Source: Marinobacter sp. S6332 (GTDB lineage Bacteria; Pseudomonadota; Gammaproteobacteria; Pseudomonadales; Oleiphilaceae). Taken from it: a DNA stretch of 64,000 nt. The stretch covers positions 424,893 to 488,892 of the forward strand of contig NZ_JALKAP010000001.1 in assembly GCF_023016045.1 (NCBI RefSeq), read 5' to 3'. The position numbers were made by a program, and so were the translations under genes. The notes under the pieces were generated by a model. It worked only from the letters and a program-made list of their open reading frames with translations, was not told where the DNA came from and ran no database searches. Of this stretch, positions 37,662 through 47,179 are shown piece by piece. Numbering within the stretch: the first letter of the stretch is position 1; each line of letters opens with the position of its first letter.

Positions 37662-38696
37662 GTGAAAGAGAAGGCGACAGACAAGGCAACGAACAGCACT
37701 CCAGACATCAAGACTTTCCAAGGCTTGATTTTGGCTCTGCAAAATTTCTGGGCGCAGCAAGGCTGCGTTGTGCTTCAACCATTGGATATGGAAGTGGGCG
37801 CAGGTACCTTTCACCCGGCTACCTTCCTTCGGGCCATAGGGCCGGAAACCTGGAACGCTGCCTACGTACAACCGAGTCGCCGCCCAACTGACGGTCGCTA
37901 TGGCGAAAACCCCAACCGCCTGCAGCATTACTATCAGTTTCAGGTGGTACTCAAGCCGTCGCCAGACAATATTCAGGAACTTTATCTCGATTCGCTGAAA
38001 GCACTAGGGCTTGACCCGCTGGTGCACGACATTCGTTTTGTAGAAGACAACTGGGAATCGCCCACGCTCGGCGCCTGGGGTCTGGGTTGGGAAATCTGGT
38101 TGAACGGTATGGAAGTCACCCAGTTTACCTACTTCCAACAAGTGGGCGGCCTTGAATGCTACCCGGTCACCGGCGAGCTGACGTACGGTCTTGAGCGCAT
38201 CGCCATGTACTTGCAAGGCGTAGACAGCGTTTACGATCTGGTATGGATCGAAGGCCCGGACGGCGTAGTCACCTACGGCGACGTGTTCCACCAGCAAGAA
38301 GTGGAAATGTCCACGTACAACTTTGAGTACGCAGACGTTGAGTTTCTGTTCCAGAGCTTTGATGTGCACGAGCGTGAAAGTGCCCGGTTGATCGAAGCGG
38401 GCCTTGCGTTGCCTGCTTATGAGCAGGTTTTGAAGGCTTCTCACACATTTAACCTATTGGACGCCCGCCACGCTATCTCCGTTACCGAGCGCCAGCGCTT
38501 CATTTTGCGTGTACGCACTCTGGCTCGGGCTGTTGCTCAGGCGTACTTCGACAGCCGCCGCAAACTCGGCTTCCCGCTAGCCCCGGAAGCATTGCGCCAA
38601 GAAGTATTAGCCGTCGCCGAAGCCGCCGATAACAAGGCCAACGGCAAGAAAGGCAAAAAAGCGAAGCAGGCACAACAGGAACAGGGAAACGCATAA
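37662..38696 (+). CDS. glyQ: Glycyl-tRNA synthetase alpha subunit
   Basis: A protein of about 344 residues, the catalytic subunit of the bacterial-type (alpha2beta2) glycyl-tRNA synthetase. It is recognised by [65 protein letters not shown] and [14 protein letters not shown]. Two in-frame GTG starts exist, at 37626 and 37662; the second has AGCAGG eight bases upstream and is preferred. The C-terminus carries a Lys-rich tail ([16 protein letters not shown]). It is two bases from glyS. Confidence 0.94.
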   Translation: MKEKATDKATNSTPDIKTFQGLILALQNFWAQQGCVVLQPLDMEVGAGTFHPATFLRAIGPETWNAAYVQPSRRPTDGRYGENPNRLQHYYQFQVVLKPSPDNIQELYLDSLKALGLDPLVHDIRFVEDNWESPTLGAWGLGWEIWLNGMEVTQFTYFQQVGGLECYPVTGELTYGLERIAMYLQGVDSVYDLVWIEGPDGVVTYGDVFHQQEVEMSTYNFEYADVEFLFQSFDVHERESARLIEAGLALPAYEQVLKASHTFNLLDARHAISVTERQRFILRVRTLARAVAQAYFDSRRKLGFPLAPEALRQEVLAVAEAADNKANGKKGKKAKQAQQEQGNA

Positions 38697-38698
38697 TC

Positions 38699-40780
38699 AT
38701 GGCAAAGCAGGATTTTCTCGTCGAACTGGGCGTTGAAGAACTCCCCTCGAAAGCACTCAAGCCACTGTCTGATGCGTTCACTCAGGGTATCACCAAGGGT
38801 CTGGAAGAAGCTGGCATCGCATTCGGTAAGGTAGAAGCCTTTGCTACGCCTCGCCGTATGGCTGTGCGCATACGCGATCTGGCCGATGCCCAGCCCGACA
38901 AGCCCGTTGAAAAACGCGGCCCGGCCGTGAAAGCCGCGTTTGATGACTCCGGCAACCCAACACGGGCTCTTACGGGCTTCGCCACCTCTCTGGGCGTCAC
39001 TCCGGATCAGCTCGACACGCTGGAAACCGATAAAGGTGCCTGGTTGGTTTACCGCACCGTAGAGCAAGGCAAGCCAACTGTGGATCTGATGTCCGGGCTG
39101 GTTGAGCAATCGCTTGCGGCGCTGCCTATTCCCAAGCGCATGCGCTGGGGCGCTCACCGCACTGAGTTCGTTCGGCCTGTACATTGGCTGGTTATGCTGT
39201 TCGGCAATAAAGTTATTGATACGCCCATCATGGGGCTGACGCCAGGCAACAAAACCATGGGCCACCGCTTTCATTGCCCAAAAACACTGATCATCCCAAC
39301 GCCAACCGATTACGAAGTTGTTCTTGAGCAAGAAGGCTATGTGATTGCCGATTTTGCCAAGCGCAGAGAAATGATTCGCTCCGGCGTCAGCGCTCTTGCT
39401 GAAGCTGAGGCAGGTGGCAAGGCAGTGATCAACGAAGACCTTTTGGATGAAGTCACCGGCCTTAACGAATGGCCAGTACCGCTTATGGGGCGGTTTGACA
39501 AACGCTTCTTGGAAGTGCCGGCAGAAGCTCTCATTTCCTCCATGGAAGAGCACCAAAAATACTTCCACGTGGTAAGCACCGACGGCGACATGCTGCCCTT
39601 GTTTGTAACCGTTGCGAACATTGAGAGCAAAGACCCTTCTCAGGTTATCTCCGGCAACGAAAAAGTGATTCGGCCACGGCTGGCGGATGCCGCTTTCTTC
39701 TACGAAAACGACCGCAAGATCCGTTTGGAAGACCGCGTAGAAAGGCTCAAGCCGATTGTCTTTCAGGAGAAACTCGGCAGTATTTACGACAAGTCTGTGC
39801 GGGTAGCCGCATTGGCGAAGAAAATCGCCGCCGCCATTGGCAGCGATCCCGCTCTGGCGGAACGTGCCGCCATGCTGGCGAAGACGGATCTGGTAACCGA
39901 GATGGTGCTGGAGTTCAGCGACCTTCAGGGCATTATGGGCCAGTACTACGCAGCCGACGACGGCGAGCCTGCAGATGTGGCCAAGGCCATGAACGAACAG
40001 TACATGCCCCGCTTCGCTAAAGATGGCCTACCTACAACCATGACCAGCTGCGCACTCGCCATTGCAGACCGTCTGGATTCCTTGGTAGGGCTATTTGGTA
40101 TCGGCCAGCCACCCTCCGGCACCCGCGACCCCTTCGCCCTGCGCCGGGCCTCTTTGGGCGTACTGCGCATCATTATTGAGCGGGAACTGCCGCTGGATCT
40201 GCAAACGTGCTGCGAATGGGCGGAAGAAAACTTCTCCGGGCTGACTGAAGATAACACTGCCTCCAACGTAGTGGACTACATGCTCGACCGGTTCCGCGCC
40301 TACTACGATGAGCGCGGCATTGGTGCCGAGGTATTTCTAGCTGTTCACGCCCGTCGCCCTACACGCCCACTGGATTTCGACCGCCGGGTAAAGGCGGTGG
40401 AAGCCTTCCGCCAGCTACCAGAAGCCCAAGCGCTCGCCGGTGCCAACAAGCGTGTTTCCAACATCCTGTCCAAGCAGGGCGGAGACAGCGTTGGGGAAAG
40501 CGTAAACAGCAACCTGCTGCAAGATGCCGCCGAGAAAACACTGGCAGCACAGGTAGAGCAGCAAGCTGCCAAGGTGATTCCACTGTTTGAGCAAGGCAAC
40601 TACGCCAACGCGCTGCAATCACTGGCCAGCCTGCAAGAGCCTGTAGACAGCTTCTTTACCGAAGTGATGGTGATGGCAGAAGATGACGCCGTGCGAGATA
40701 ACCGCCTCGCATTGTTGAACCGGCTGCACAACCTGTTCTTGCGCGTTGCCGATATATCATTGCTGCCCACCGCTGGCTGA
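38699..40780 (+). CDS. glyS: Glycyl-tRNA synthetase beta subunit
   Basis: A 693-residue beta subunit with the expected start (FLVELGVEELPSKALKPLSDAF), the central RRMAVRI and HRFHCPKT regions, and a C-terminal anticodon-binding domain. It is required for tRNA recognition by the alpha subunit. It is coupled to glyQ by a two-base gap and followed by gmhB after three bases, the same order as in Pseudomonas. Confidence 0.96.
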   Translation: MAKQDFLVELGVEELPSKALKPLSDAFTQGITKGLEEAGIAFGKVEAFATPRRMAVRIRDLADAQPDKPVEKRGPAVKAAFDDSGNPTRALTGFATSLGVTPDQLDTLETDKGAWLVYRTVEQGKPTVDLMSGLVEQSLAALPIPKRMRWGAHRTEFVRPVHWLVMLFGNKVIDTPIMGLTPGNKTMGHRFHCPKTLIIPTPTDYEVVLEQEGYVIADFAKRREMIRSGVSALAEAEAGGKAVINEDLLDEVTGLNEWPVPLMGRFDKRFLEVPAEALISSMEEHQKYFHVVSTDGDMLPLFVTVANIESKDPSQVISGNEKVIRPRLADAAFFYENDRKIRLEDRVERLKPIVFQEKLGSIYDKSVRVAALAKKIAAAIGSDPALAERAAMLAKTDLVTEMVLEFSDLQGIMGQYYAADDGEPADVAKAMNEQYMPRFAKDGLPTTMTSCALAIADRLDSLVGLFGIGQPPSGTRDPFALRRASLGVLRIIIERELPLDLQTCCEWAEENFSGLTEDNTASNVVDYMLDRFRAYYDERGIGAEVFLAVHARRPTRPLDFDRRVKAVEAFRQLPEAQALAGANKRVSNILSKQGGDSVGESVNSNLLQDAAEKTLAAQVEQQAAKVIPLFEQGNYANALQSLASLQEPVDSFFTEVMVMAEDDAVRDNRLALLNRLHNLFLRVADISLLPTAG

Positions 40781-40783
40781 CCG

Positions 40784-41353
40784 ATGCTAATCATCCTCGA
40801 CCGGGACGGGGTCATCAACGAATACGATGGCAACTACATCTGCTCTGTGGATGATTGGCAACCCATTCCCGGCAGTATCGAAGCGATGGCACGGCTTTAC
40901 AAAGCGGGCCATCGCATAGCCATCGCCACCAATCAATCGGGCATTGCCCGCGGGTTCTACGGCACCGACATACTGGATGGCATGCACGAAAAGATGACGC
41001 AACTGCTGGAGGCTATGGGCGGACGCATTGAGTTCATTGCATACTGCCCACACCTTCCGGATGACGGTTGCGCTTGCCGCAAGCCACTCACCGGTCTACT
41101 GAAACAAATCCGTGATCACCTACAACTGAACACCCTCAAGGGTGCCATTATGGTGGGGGACAGCCGCAAAGATCTGGAAGCTGGCGTTGCGGAAGACTGC
41201 CAGCCTGTACTGGTAAGAACCGGCAATGGCAAAGACACCGAGCACCATCTGAAAACCCGCCCGATCCCCAGCGCTAAAGTGGCAATATACGATCACCTTA
41301 GTGCTTTCACGGATGCGTTTTTATCCGGCCCAGGGCTGGAAAAGAGTAAGTGA
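40784..41353 (+). CDS. gmhB: D-glycero-beta-D-manno-heptose-1,7-bisphosphate 7-phosphatase
   Basis: A 189-residue HAD-family phosphatase in ADP-heptose (LPS core) synthesis. The catalytic DxD is in [11 protein letters not shown] (residues 7 and 9), the Thr/Ser motif is [11 protein letters not shown], the C-terminal Asp pair is in [12 protein letters not shown], and a zinc-binding [11 protein letters not shown] loop is present. It follows glyS by three bases and is the last core protein gene before the tRNA and the island. Confidence 0.93.
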   Translation: MLIILDRDGVINEYDGNYICSVDDWQPIPGSIEAMARLYKAGHRIAIATNQSGIARGFYGTDILDGMHEKMTQLLEAMGGRIEFIAYCPHLPDDGCACRKPLTGLLKQIRDHLQLNTLKGAIMVGDSRKDLEAGVAEDCQPVLVRTGNGKDTEHHLKTRPIPSAKVAIYDHLSAFTDAFLSGPGLEKSK

Positions 41354-41358
41354 ACCCG

Positions 41359-41364
41359 TATAAT
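41359..41364 (+). promoter_or_regulatory. -10 box of the tRNA-Pro promoter
   Basis: TATAAT lies 13 bases before the first tRNA base; CTGGAA 17 bases further upstream is a weak -35 candidate within the end of gmhB. Confidence 0.6.
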
Positions 41365-41377
41365 ACCGGCGGTTAAT

Positions 41378-41454
<77 letters not shown>

Positions 41455-41468
41455 GATATCAACGACTT

Positions 41469-41496
41469 AGGGCGCATCTTCGGGTGGGCCCTTTTT
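41469..41496 (+). terminator. Intrinsic terminator after tRNA-Pro
   Basis: AGGGCGCATC, loop TTCG, GGTGGGCCCT (two mismatches) followed by TTTTTC, 14 bases past the tRNA. Confidence 0.8.
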
Positions 41497-41732
41497 CGTT
41501 TCTGGCTAGGTACAGGTTGGGTACATAAACCGGCCACCACTCTATCCCCGGTTCACACCCGTTCATCGAAAGCCGCTTCAACGTGCCACGTCTGCGCACG
41601 CTCTCGTTTCCGTTGGCTACTACTTTACCACGCAATCTTTGGCTTATTGCAGTTATAGCCTAATTACACCAGCCAAACATATCTCGTATCCACGTAGAAT
41701 TTAATCGTGTTCACAACTAAACGGAGATGGAG

Positions 41733-41942
41733 ATGAAAGATACGCAGAAAATGTACTTCTCAGATACGGAGGTGGGAAACTACTACTCACTATCCCGATA
41801 CACCATTAGGCGCTGGGTTCGCGAAGGCAAGTTTCCCCCCGGAAAGAAACTGGGCTCTAGAACCAGGCGCTGGCCACTGAGCGACCTTCAAAAGTTCGAT
41901 CAGGAGGTGCTCGGCCGGAATGGGGGTGTGCCTACTGAGTGA
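41733..41942 (+). CDS. AlpA/excisionase-like DNA-binding protein
   Basis: A 69-residue MerR-type winged helix-turn-helix protein (MYFSDTEVGNYYSLSRYTIRRWVREGKFPPGKKLGSRTRRWPLSDLQKF) of the AlpA/excisionase family, which activates integrase genes or directs excision of mobile elements. The second ATG (41733) is chosen because GGAG lies six bases before it. It is 280 bases downstream of the tRNA and on the opposite strand from the defence genes; no integrase is next to it, so the element may be rearranged. Confidence 0.82.
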   Translation: MKDTQKMYFSDTEVGNYYSLSRYTIRRWVREGKFPPGKKLGSRTRRWPLSDLQKFDQEVLGRNGGVPTE

Positions 41943-41953
41943 TCATGACGTCT

Positions 41954-41985
41954 GGGGCAAAGACCTCTACTGGAGTCTGCGCCCC
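41954..41985. terminator. Hairpin after the AlpA-like gene
   Basis: GGGGC...AGAC pairs with GTCT...GCCCC around a CTCTACTGGA loop, 12 bases past the stop. There is no T tract, so any termination would be weak. Confidence 0.4.
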
Positions 41986-42029
41986 ATCGCCACTCTCGTG
42001 ACGTATGGGCGGCTACAGCATCATTACAA

Positions 42030-42064
42030 ATTAATTCAGAGCGATTTGAGTTTCGAGAATTAAT
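42030..42064. repeat. Inverted repeat ATTAATTC / GAATTAAT
   Basis: Perfect 8-base arms at 42030-42037 and 42057-42064, just past the end of the phosphoribosyltransferase-like gene and in AT-rich sequence. It may be a 3'-end structure or a protein-binding site. Confidence 0.5.
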
Positions 42065-42081
42065 GTTAACCGCGGCTAGGT

Positions 42082-42801
42082 CTAGGCGTGAGAAAAAGGT
42101 GTCGACTCATCGGAGGAAAGGTTTCTGCGGCGATTGATCACTAATTCCGGGGTGTAATGATTCTTATCATCCTGATCTTCAAACCCCAAGCGCTGGTAAA
42201 CGTTACCACCGATACCTGGTATGACATTATTATCCGCTGATTTTTGATCGTCCTGAGCAAAATAAGAATAAGAGAAGCGGCGAGTAATATCGCTCGCGAA
42301 CTCTTTTTCAAGATTCAACTTAGCGTTTGTAAACATCACCGGAGCAACTACATAAATCATTGATGGATTCGATTCACGAATAAGGTGCGTAAGATTCGTT
42401 TTTACCACACAAGCACCAGAAATGATTGATTTTGCGACAATAAGACTCTCTACCGACTTTATAGCAGGTTCGGAGTACTTTCTCTGGATGGGTGCTGTAT
42501 CGGGAATATTTCTGGTTTCGTCTCCAGGAAAACGCTTGTTCCAAAAGCAAGCTACGGAAATCGAGCTAACACTACCCTTCAAGCCTTCAATGATTCCCTG
42601 AGCCAGAAAATCTGCGTCTTCAACTGTACAGGCGATGCCTACAGATTTACCTTCGAGCTTGTCCCTGAGCGCTTTACCATGCTCAAAACCCAGCTGATAC
42701 ATGATATGTTTATATTCTTCAGGGGGCGTTGCAGGGGCGGCTAGACGATCCAATAAAGATTGAATGGAGGCGTTAGCGAGTTCGGTCAGTGTCCGGCTCA
42801 T
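42082..42801 (-). CDS. Phosphoribosyltransferase-like protein of unknown function
   Basis: A 239-residue soluble protein, not recognised as a named family. The order of elements resembles a type I phosphoribosyltransferase fold: VGIACTVEDADFLAQGIIEGL, VSSISVACFWNKR, then SLIVAKSIISGACVVKTNLTHLI, which aligns with the PRPP loop (normally a run of hydrophobics, two acids, then TG) but has AK in place of the two acids, and SMIYVVAPVMFTNAKL. The C-terminus (IPGIGGNVYQRLGF...NHYTPELVINRR) is also PRTase-like. If correct, it may bind rather than turn over a nucleotide. Its ATG overlaps the stop of the nuclease-like gene (ATGA). The call is inference. Confidence 0.5.
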   Translation of the reverse strand: MSRTLTELANASIQSLLDRLAAPATPPEEYKHIMYQLGFEHGKALRDKLEGKSVGIACTVEDADFLAQGIIEGLKGSVSSISVACFWNKRFPGDETRNIPDTAPIQRKYSEPAIKSVESLIVAKSIISGACVVKTNLTHLIRESNPSMIYVVAPVMFTNAKLNLEKEFASDITRRFSYSYFAQDDQKSADNNVIPGIGGNVYQRLGFEDQDDKNHYTPELVINRRRNLSSDESTPFSHA

Positions 42802-43694
42802 ATCAAGTGCCTCTCTAATTCTTCGAATGTAGACGGTTCTTCCATGACTATAATTCTTTGAAATTCAGAGAACTTCTCAGAGCCCACCGAGTACTCAAGT
42901 ACGCCAGAATCTGACTCCAGATAACTCCACTCGAAAAACCCTTGTCCCATAGTATAGTGGAAACCTTCAATTTGCATCAGTATCGCTTCAAATTTTTCAA
43001 GAATGTCAACTCTAGATAGCGATCTAACGTAATTTGGCTCGTGCCGCAGAACCCGCTCCCAAAGATCCTTGAGGTTACAGGGGGTACCACAGTTACTCAC
43101 CCACTCGCCGACAAATAAAGATCCCAGTCTTTCTATCTTATCGAGGTCAGCGTTAACACACAGACTCGCGAGCGCATCGCGGAGCTTGGGTTCAATCTGG
43201 AGGAGGTGGTTTAGAGTCTCTCCAAAGGCGAACTGTTCCACAGCCGAGTAGTTAGAAATATCTTCTGGGATTGATCTTTGGAGCCTTGCTGCTTTCTCTG
43301 CGCAGGGTAAGACGAGCGTGGAGGAAGTTTTGCCCACGCCAGCTCCTTCGTTCAAGAGCTTCTGATACCGGAAATCATCGGCAATCGGATGGTCACCTGA
43401 GCTCCAAGAGACGTTTTCAGTATTTTTGAGCTGGAAGTGCTGATGACAAGAATCTTCGTTCCAGAGAATTACAAAGTCATCGACGAAATCCATCGTTTGT
43501 GTCGATAGGTATGGCGCTGGCAGTCCGTTCTGGATTGTATCCCTCACGAGCTTTGCAGCATTGTAGACGGCGAACCAATTTTCGTATTGAACCCCCTCTC
43601 CACCAGCCTTTCCCCCACGGTGCTTATTTGCGAGATAAGTCGAGGCCGCGAGACCACATACCTTTTTGGAGAGTTCCAGATTGTCCATTTGCAT
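42798..43694 (-). CDS. Nuclease-like protein (candidate D-QxK, Cap4/DUF4297-like N-terminus)
   Basis: A protein of about 298 residues of no named family. The N-terminal region (GGKAGGEGVQYENWFAVYNAAKLV, FVDDFVILW, HQHFQLKNT) has the spacing of a PD-(D/E)xK nuclease core with Glu, Asp and a QxK pair, as in Cap4-type dsDNA endonucleases; the C-terminal part is helical. ATGs at 43694 and 43688 are both possible, with no clear ribosome binding site, and an upstream TTG frame to 43760 is unlikely. It is translationally coupled to the PRTase-like gene, so the two proteins probably act together. Base composition is more AT-rich than the core genes. Nuclease assignment is inference. Confidence 0.5.
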   Translation of the reverse strand: MQMDNLELSKKVCGLAASTYLANKHRGGKAGGEGVQYENWFAVYNAAKLVRDTIQNGLPAPYLSTQTMDFVDDFVILWNEDSCHQHFQLKNTENVSWSSGDHPIADDFRYQKLLNEGAGVGKTSSTLVLPCAEKAARLQRSIPEDISNYSAVEQFAFGETLNHLLQIEPKLRDALASLCVNADLDKIERLGSLFVGEWVSNCGTPCNLKDLWERVLRHEPNYVRSLSRVDILEKFEAILMQIEGFHYTMGQGFFEWSYLESDSGVLEYSVGSEKFSEFQRIIVMEEPSTFEELERHLI

Positions 43695-43760
43695 TATGAG
43701 TTGAGTCCAAATTCGCCAGTATGTAGAAATTAGATGCAGATAGGAGTATATCCGCGCCAA

Positions 43761-43971
43761 TTGGCAGGCCCTTAAAACTGCGTCACATTCAGGGTGAGTC
43801 GCAGTATCCGGGTCTACCCCATCATGTGTCGCCGTCTGGTGGATTGACTGATTTTTTACGTATCAACAAACGAGCGGAAACGGAGGGAAGCAAACACCTG
43901 TGTTGCCCTATGGTGATATAGGCCATCCAAAAGGGCAAAACTTGTACTTCTTGCTTCCAGGCCCCTGTTCG
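43761..43971. promoter_or_regulatory. Gap upstream of the nuclease-like gene
   Basis: About 210 bases between the res stop and the nuclease-like gene. It must hold the promoter of the two-gene cassette if that is transcribed separately; TATACT on the minus strand at 43750-43745 is a -10 candidate without a clear -35. Confidence 0.35.
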
Positions 43972-46900
43972 TCACTGCGTTGTGGACGCCCCCACCACGT
44001 CCATCAGCTTCGCGTAGTCAGTCACGACATCATATTTCACCTTGTCCTGAGCGACCTTTAAATTGATCTCGTCGAAGAACTTTCTAGCACATTCGATCTT
44101 GGTCTTTTCGATTTCCCGCAGTTTCATGGACGACATCGACCCTTTGGTCTCAGCAACAAAGTAGATGTGCTTGATGTTGTCAGCCTGAAAGGAAATCGCC
44201 CAGTCCGGATTGTAATCGCCCACGGGGGTAGGAATCAGAAAGCCTCTCGGCAGCTTGGCGTAAACCACCACTTCACTGCTCGTATCCAATTCTTTCACGA
44301 AGCGGCGCTCAACATCAGAATCCGTAATCGCGTAGTCATATACGTGGTTCTTCAGCTTTTCCGTGGCGCGGGAGAAGTCCTGGCAAGTCTGATTGGCGGT
44401 GAAGATATCCACATCGTACCGTTCATCAACTTCATCGTAGGCCAGTCGCTCAATCACCATAGCGGCTTTTTGTTCAGTGATAAGCCGTGATGCCTCGGCA
44501 ATGAAGTGTTCCGGGTTCTGGCGGAACTGGTTGAACACGGCGGTCTGAATGCTCTGAAGAATGCTGGCTGCGGTCCCACGGATCAAGTGGGCATTTTCTG
44601 ACACCTTACCCAACAGGTCATAGCGGACCCTTGAGTGGATGGAGTCGCCGTATTCGGTAGCCGTTTCTTCAACCTTGAAGCCATCGCCTCTACGCAATTG
44701 TTCGTCGGTCAGCGCCTCTTGCTGAATGCCTTTCTGTACGGTGTACTGCAGCGGTGTAACCCGCAGTTCCTTGTCCAGCGTTGCAATGCACTTGCGCACC
44801 AATTCATCGGAATCAAAATCGACGCGGTACACGGCTTTGCGATTGATGCGCTGCCACAGCGCCTGGAATTCTTTCTTGTCGAAGTTGGCATTGAGCAGGT
44901 TTGTCTTCGGTTTACGTCCATCCTCGATCTTGGGCAGCTGGCCTTCACTGAACACGGTGTCGATCAAGGCAAAGATCTGTTCACCGAATGGCTTCAGATC
45001 CTCGGGTAACTCCGCCAGGGCGCCTTGTGCCTTCGCATCATGGTAGGTATCGATAACTTGGTCTGTATCGTCGGTATAGTCGTTCTTTACCAGATAGCGG
45101 TATATCTTCTTTGCCATGGCAGATGTGACTTCTACAGTGCCTTGCTCGGTTGCCAATAGCTTGCCCGTGAAATAGGCTTCAGTTGCCTGACGCGGCCGGG
45201 CACTCAGATTTTCACTGATTTCCTGTTGCAGCCCGGTAACGAAATCCTTGTAGCTCTCGCTGGCGATCACGGTCAGTACGTTGATGTCATGAACGACGGC
45301 AGGGTTATCCATGCGGTCGCCGTGCCTATCGACTGACAATCGCAGGCCGCGCCCCACCTCTTGGCGGCGGGATATCATGTTGTCGCTGTGCTTAAGCATG
45401 CACATGATAAACACGTTGGGGTTGTCCCAGCCTTCACGCAACGCCGAGTGGGAAAAGATAAACCTCGTAGGTTCCTGAAAGGAGAGCAGACGCTCTTTGT
45501 CTTTCAGGATCAGATCGTAGGCGTCCACATCATCGGAATCGACAGCCCGCTTACCCACTGCGGGGTCTTTCAGACGTTTGGTCTTCTTATCGATGGCGAA
45601 GTAACCCTGGTGAGTGCTCGCCGGGTCAATATCTTCCAGGTACTGGCGGTAGGCCTGATTATCGATGACCAGTTCAGACAGGTATTCATTCTTCAGTAGC
45701 TGATACTCTTCCTCAAAGATGCGGGCGTACTCGCCATTGTCATCTTCCTGATCGTAGTCACGATACTTGGCCACCTCGTCGATAAAGAACAACGACAGTA
45801 CCTTGATGCCCTGCCCGAACAGCTGTTTCTCCCGGTCCAGATGCGCCTTGATGGTCTCGCGGATCTGAATACGACGGATGTCGCCTTCGGAAACGTCGCC
45901 ACTGGCCTCTCCAGCCGTGAGCACCAGCCCATTGGTGAACTCCACGGTGTCAGTAGTGGCGTCAATCTGGCTGATGGTGAAGCCGTCCCGGTATTGATCC
46001 AGCTCACCAGATTCCGCGAACAGATCATCTTTGAAGCGAAGACGCCTGAGCTGACGCTTGATCTCGCCGGATTTGAGTTTTACTTCAAGCTCTATGCGGG
46101 CGACCGGTGCATCCTTGGAGATGTCGATACCTTCCAGATACAGGTAGGCGTTGGTGCCGGCCAGGCCACGTGTCTGGATGCCGCGCACAGCGATCTTTTT
46201 GACCAGTTTTTGGTTGTAGGCGTCCAGAGCATCCAGGCGATGAATACGGTTGTGCTGGGTACGGTGAGTGGCCGAGTAGCGGAGAATTGCTAGCGGATTA
46301 AATTGGGGTAAGGCCTCCATGGTGGCTTTACCTTCCATCTTCTGCGGCTCGTCCAGAATCAGGAAAGGCCGGTTTGCGGCGATTACATCGATAGGCTTGC
46401 GCGACTGAAAGTCATCGAGCTCATCATAAATGCGTCTGTTATCGGCACCCCGGGCGTTGAAGGCCTGGATGTTCATAATCATCACATTGATGCCGGCGTC
46501 GGAAGAAAAACTTTCCAGCTCATGCAGTCGCTTGGAGTTGTAGATGAAGAACCGCGCCTTTTTGCCGTAGCTTTCGGTGAAATGCTCAGCGGTGATCTGC
46601 AGCGACTTATACACGCCCTCGCGGATAGCAATCGAGGGCACCATGATGATGAACTTGCTCCAGCCATAGCGCTTATTCATCTCGAAAATGGTTTTGATGT
46701 AGCAATAGGTCTTGCCGGTGCCGGTCTCCATCTCCACGTCCAGGTGGATGCGTGTGGCGGCCAGGGCATCCTTTTTGTAGGCGGCTTTAGCCGGCACACG
46801 GTTGTTCTTGGTGTCGTAGGTGGTGAAATCCGTCAGTGACGATGACGTCGGGAGGTTCTGCCGACGCTGAACGGCCTGAATGTTCTCTAATACCTGGGTT

Positions 46901-47079
46901 TCACCTAGTGCCAGGTCGGCATTCTTGAAGCCCTCCGCGTCGAAGGCGCCAGTCTGAGCCTGCTGGCCGGGGTCGATGCGGTAGGCCAGGCCGTCACGCA
47001 TGGGTTGACCAGCAAAGCAGTCCACTACGGATTCGACGGCATTCGTTTGGTAAGCCTGGGTTTTGAATTTGAGCTTCAT
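43972..47079 (-). CDS. res: Type III restriction endonuclease subunit Res
   Basis: A 1035-residue SF2 helicase-nuclease. Walker A is METGTGKT (117-124), the DEAD-like box is DEPQ (243-246) as usual in type III Res, helicase motif VI region is [18 protein letters not shown], and the C-terminal PD-(D/E)xK nuclease has Asp959 (NPDW), Glu977 and Lys979 (ETK). It cuts DNA together with Mod when two unmethylated sites are met. It is the last gene of the minus-strand defence run, 100 bases after the frameshifted ATP-binding gene, and appears complete. Confidence 0.93.
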   Translation of the reverse strand: MKLKFKTQAYQTNAVESVVDCFAGQPMRDGLAYRIDPGQQAQTGAFDAEGFKNADLALGETQVLENIQAVQRRQNLPTSSSLTDFTTYDTKNNRVPAKAAYKKDALAATRIHLDVEMETGTGKTYCYIKTIFEMNKRYGWSKFIIMVPSIAIREGVYKSLQITAEHFTESYGKKARFFIYNSKRLHELESFSSDAGINVMIMNIQAFNARGADNRRIYDELDDFQSRKPIDVIAANRPFLILDEPQKMEGKATMEALPQFNPLAILRYSATHRTQHNRIHRLDALDAYNQKLVKKIAVRGIQTRGLAGTNAYLYLEGIDISKDAPVARIELEVKLKSGEIKRQLRRLRFKDDLFAESGELDQYRDGFTISQIDATTDTVEFTNGLVLTAGEASGDVSEGDIRRIQIRETIKAHLDREKQLFGQGIKVLSLFFIDEVAKYRDYDQEDDNGEYARIFEEEYQLLKNEYLSELVIDNQAYRQYLEDIDPASTHQGYFAIDKKTKRLKDPAVGKRAVDSDDVDAYDLILKDKERLLSFQEPTRFIFSHSALREGWDNPNVFIMCMLKHSDNMISRRQEVGRGLRLSVDRHGDRMDNPAVVHDINVLTVIASESYKDFVTGLQQEISENLSARPRQATEAYFTGKLLATEQGTVEVTSAMAKKIYRYLVKNDYTDDTDQVIDTYHDAKAQGALAELPEDLKPFGEQIFALIDTVFSEGQLPKIEDGRKPKTNLLNANFDKKEFQALWQRINRKAVYRVDFDSDELVRKCIATLDKELRVTPLQYTVQKGIQQEALTDEQLRRGDGFKVEETATEYGDSIHSRVRYDLLGKVSENAHLIRGTAASILQSIQTAVFNQFRQNPEHFIAEASRLITEQKAAMVIERLAYDEVDERYDVDIFTANQTCQDFSRATEKLKNHVYDYAITDSDVERRFVKELDTSSEVVVYAKLPRGFLIPTPVGDYNPDWAISFQADNIKHIYFVAETKGSMSSMKLREIEKTKIECARKFFDEINLKVAQDKVKYDVVTDYAKLMDVVGASTTQ

Positions 47080-47090
47080 AATAAAATTTT

Positions 47091-47174
47091 CTCTTTGCAG
47101 GCTCTTTGCAAAATGGCGGCTCCAAAGAGCTATAACTCGTTGAATGTAATGGGCTTTATGCGAATCTCTTTGCA
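47091..47174. repeat. Three TGCAAAGAG direct repeats upstream of res
   Basis: On the minus strand TGCAAAGAG occurs at 47099-47091, 47110-47102 and 47174-47166, with a weaker ACAAAGAG near 47190 and an inverted CTCTTTGG between them. All lie in the 100-base gap just before the res start. They could be protein-binding sites or mRNA elements controlling Res. Confidence 0.6.
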
Positions 47175-47179
47175 GTTCT

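Noticed and set aside
38537-39568. A 343-codon minus-strand frame opposite glyQ and glyS
   Set aside because: It is antisense to conserved synthetase genes and reads as a mirror of their codon usage, with no domain.
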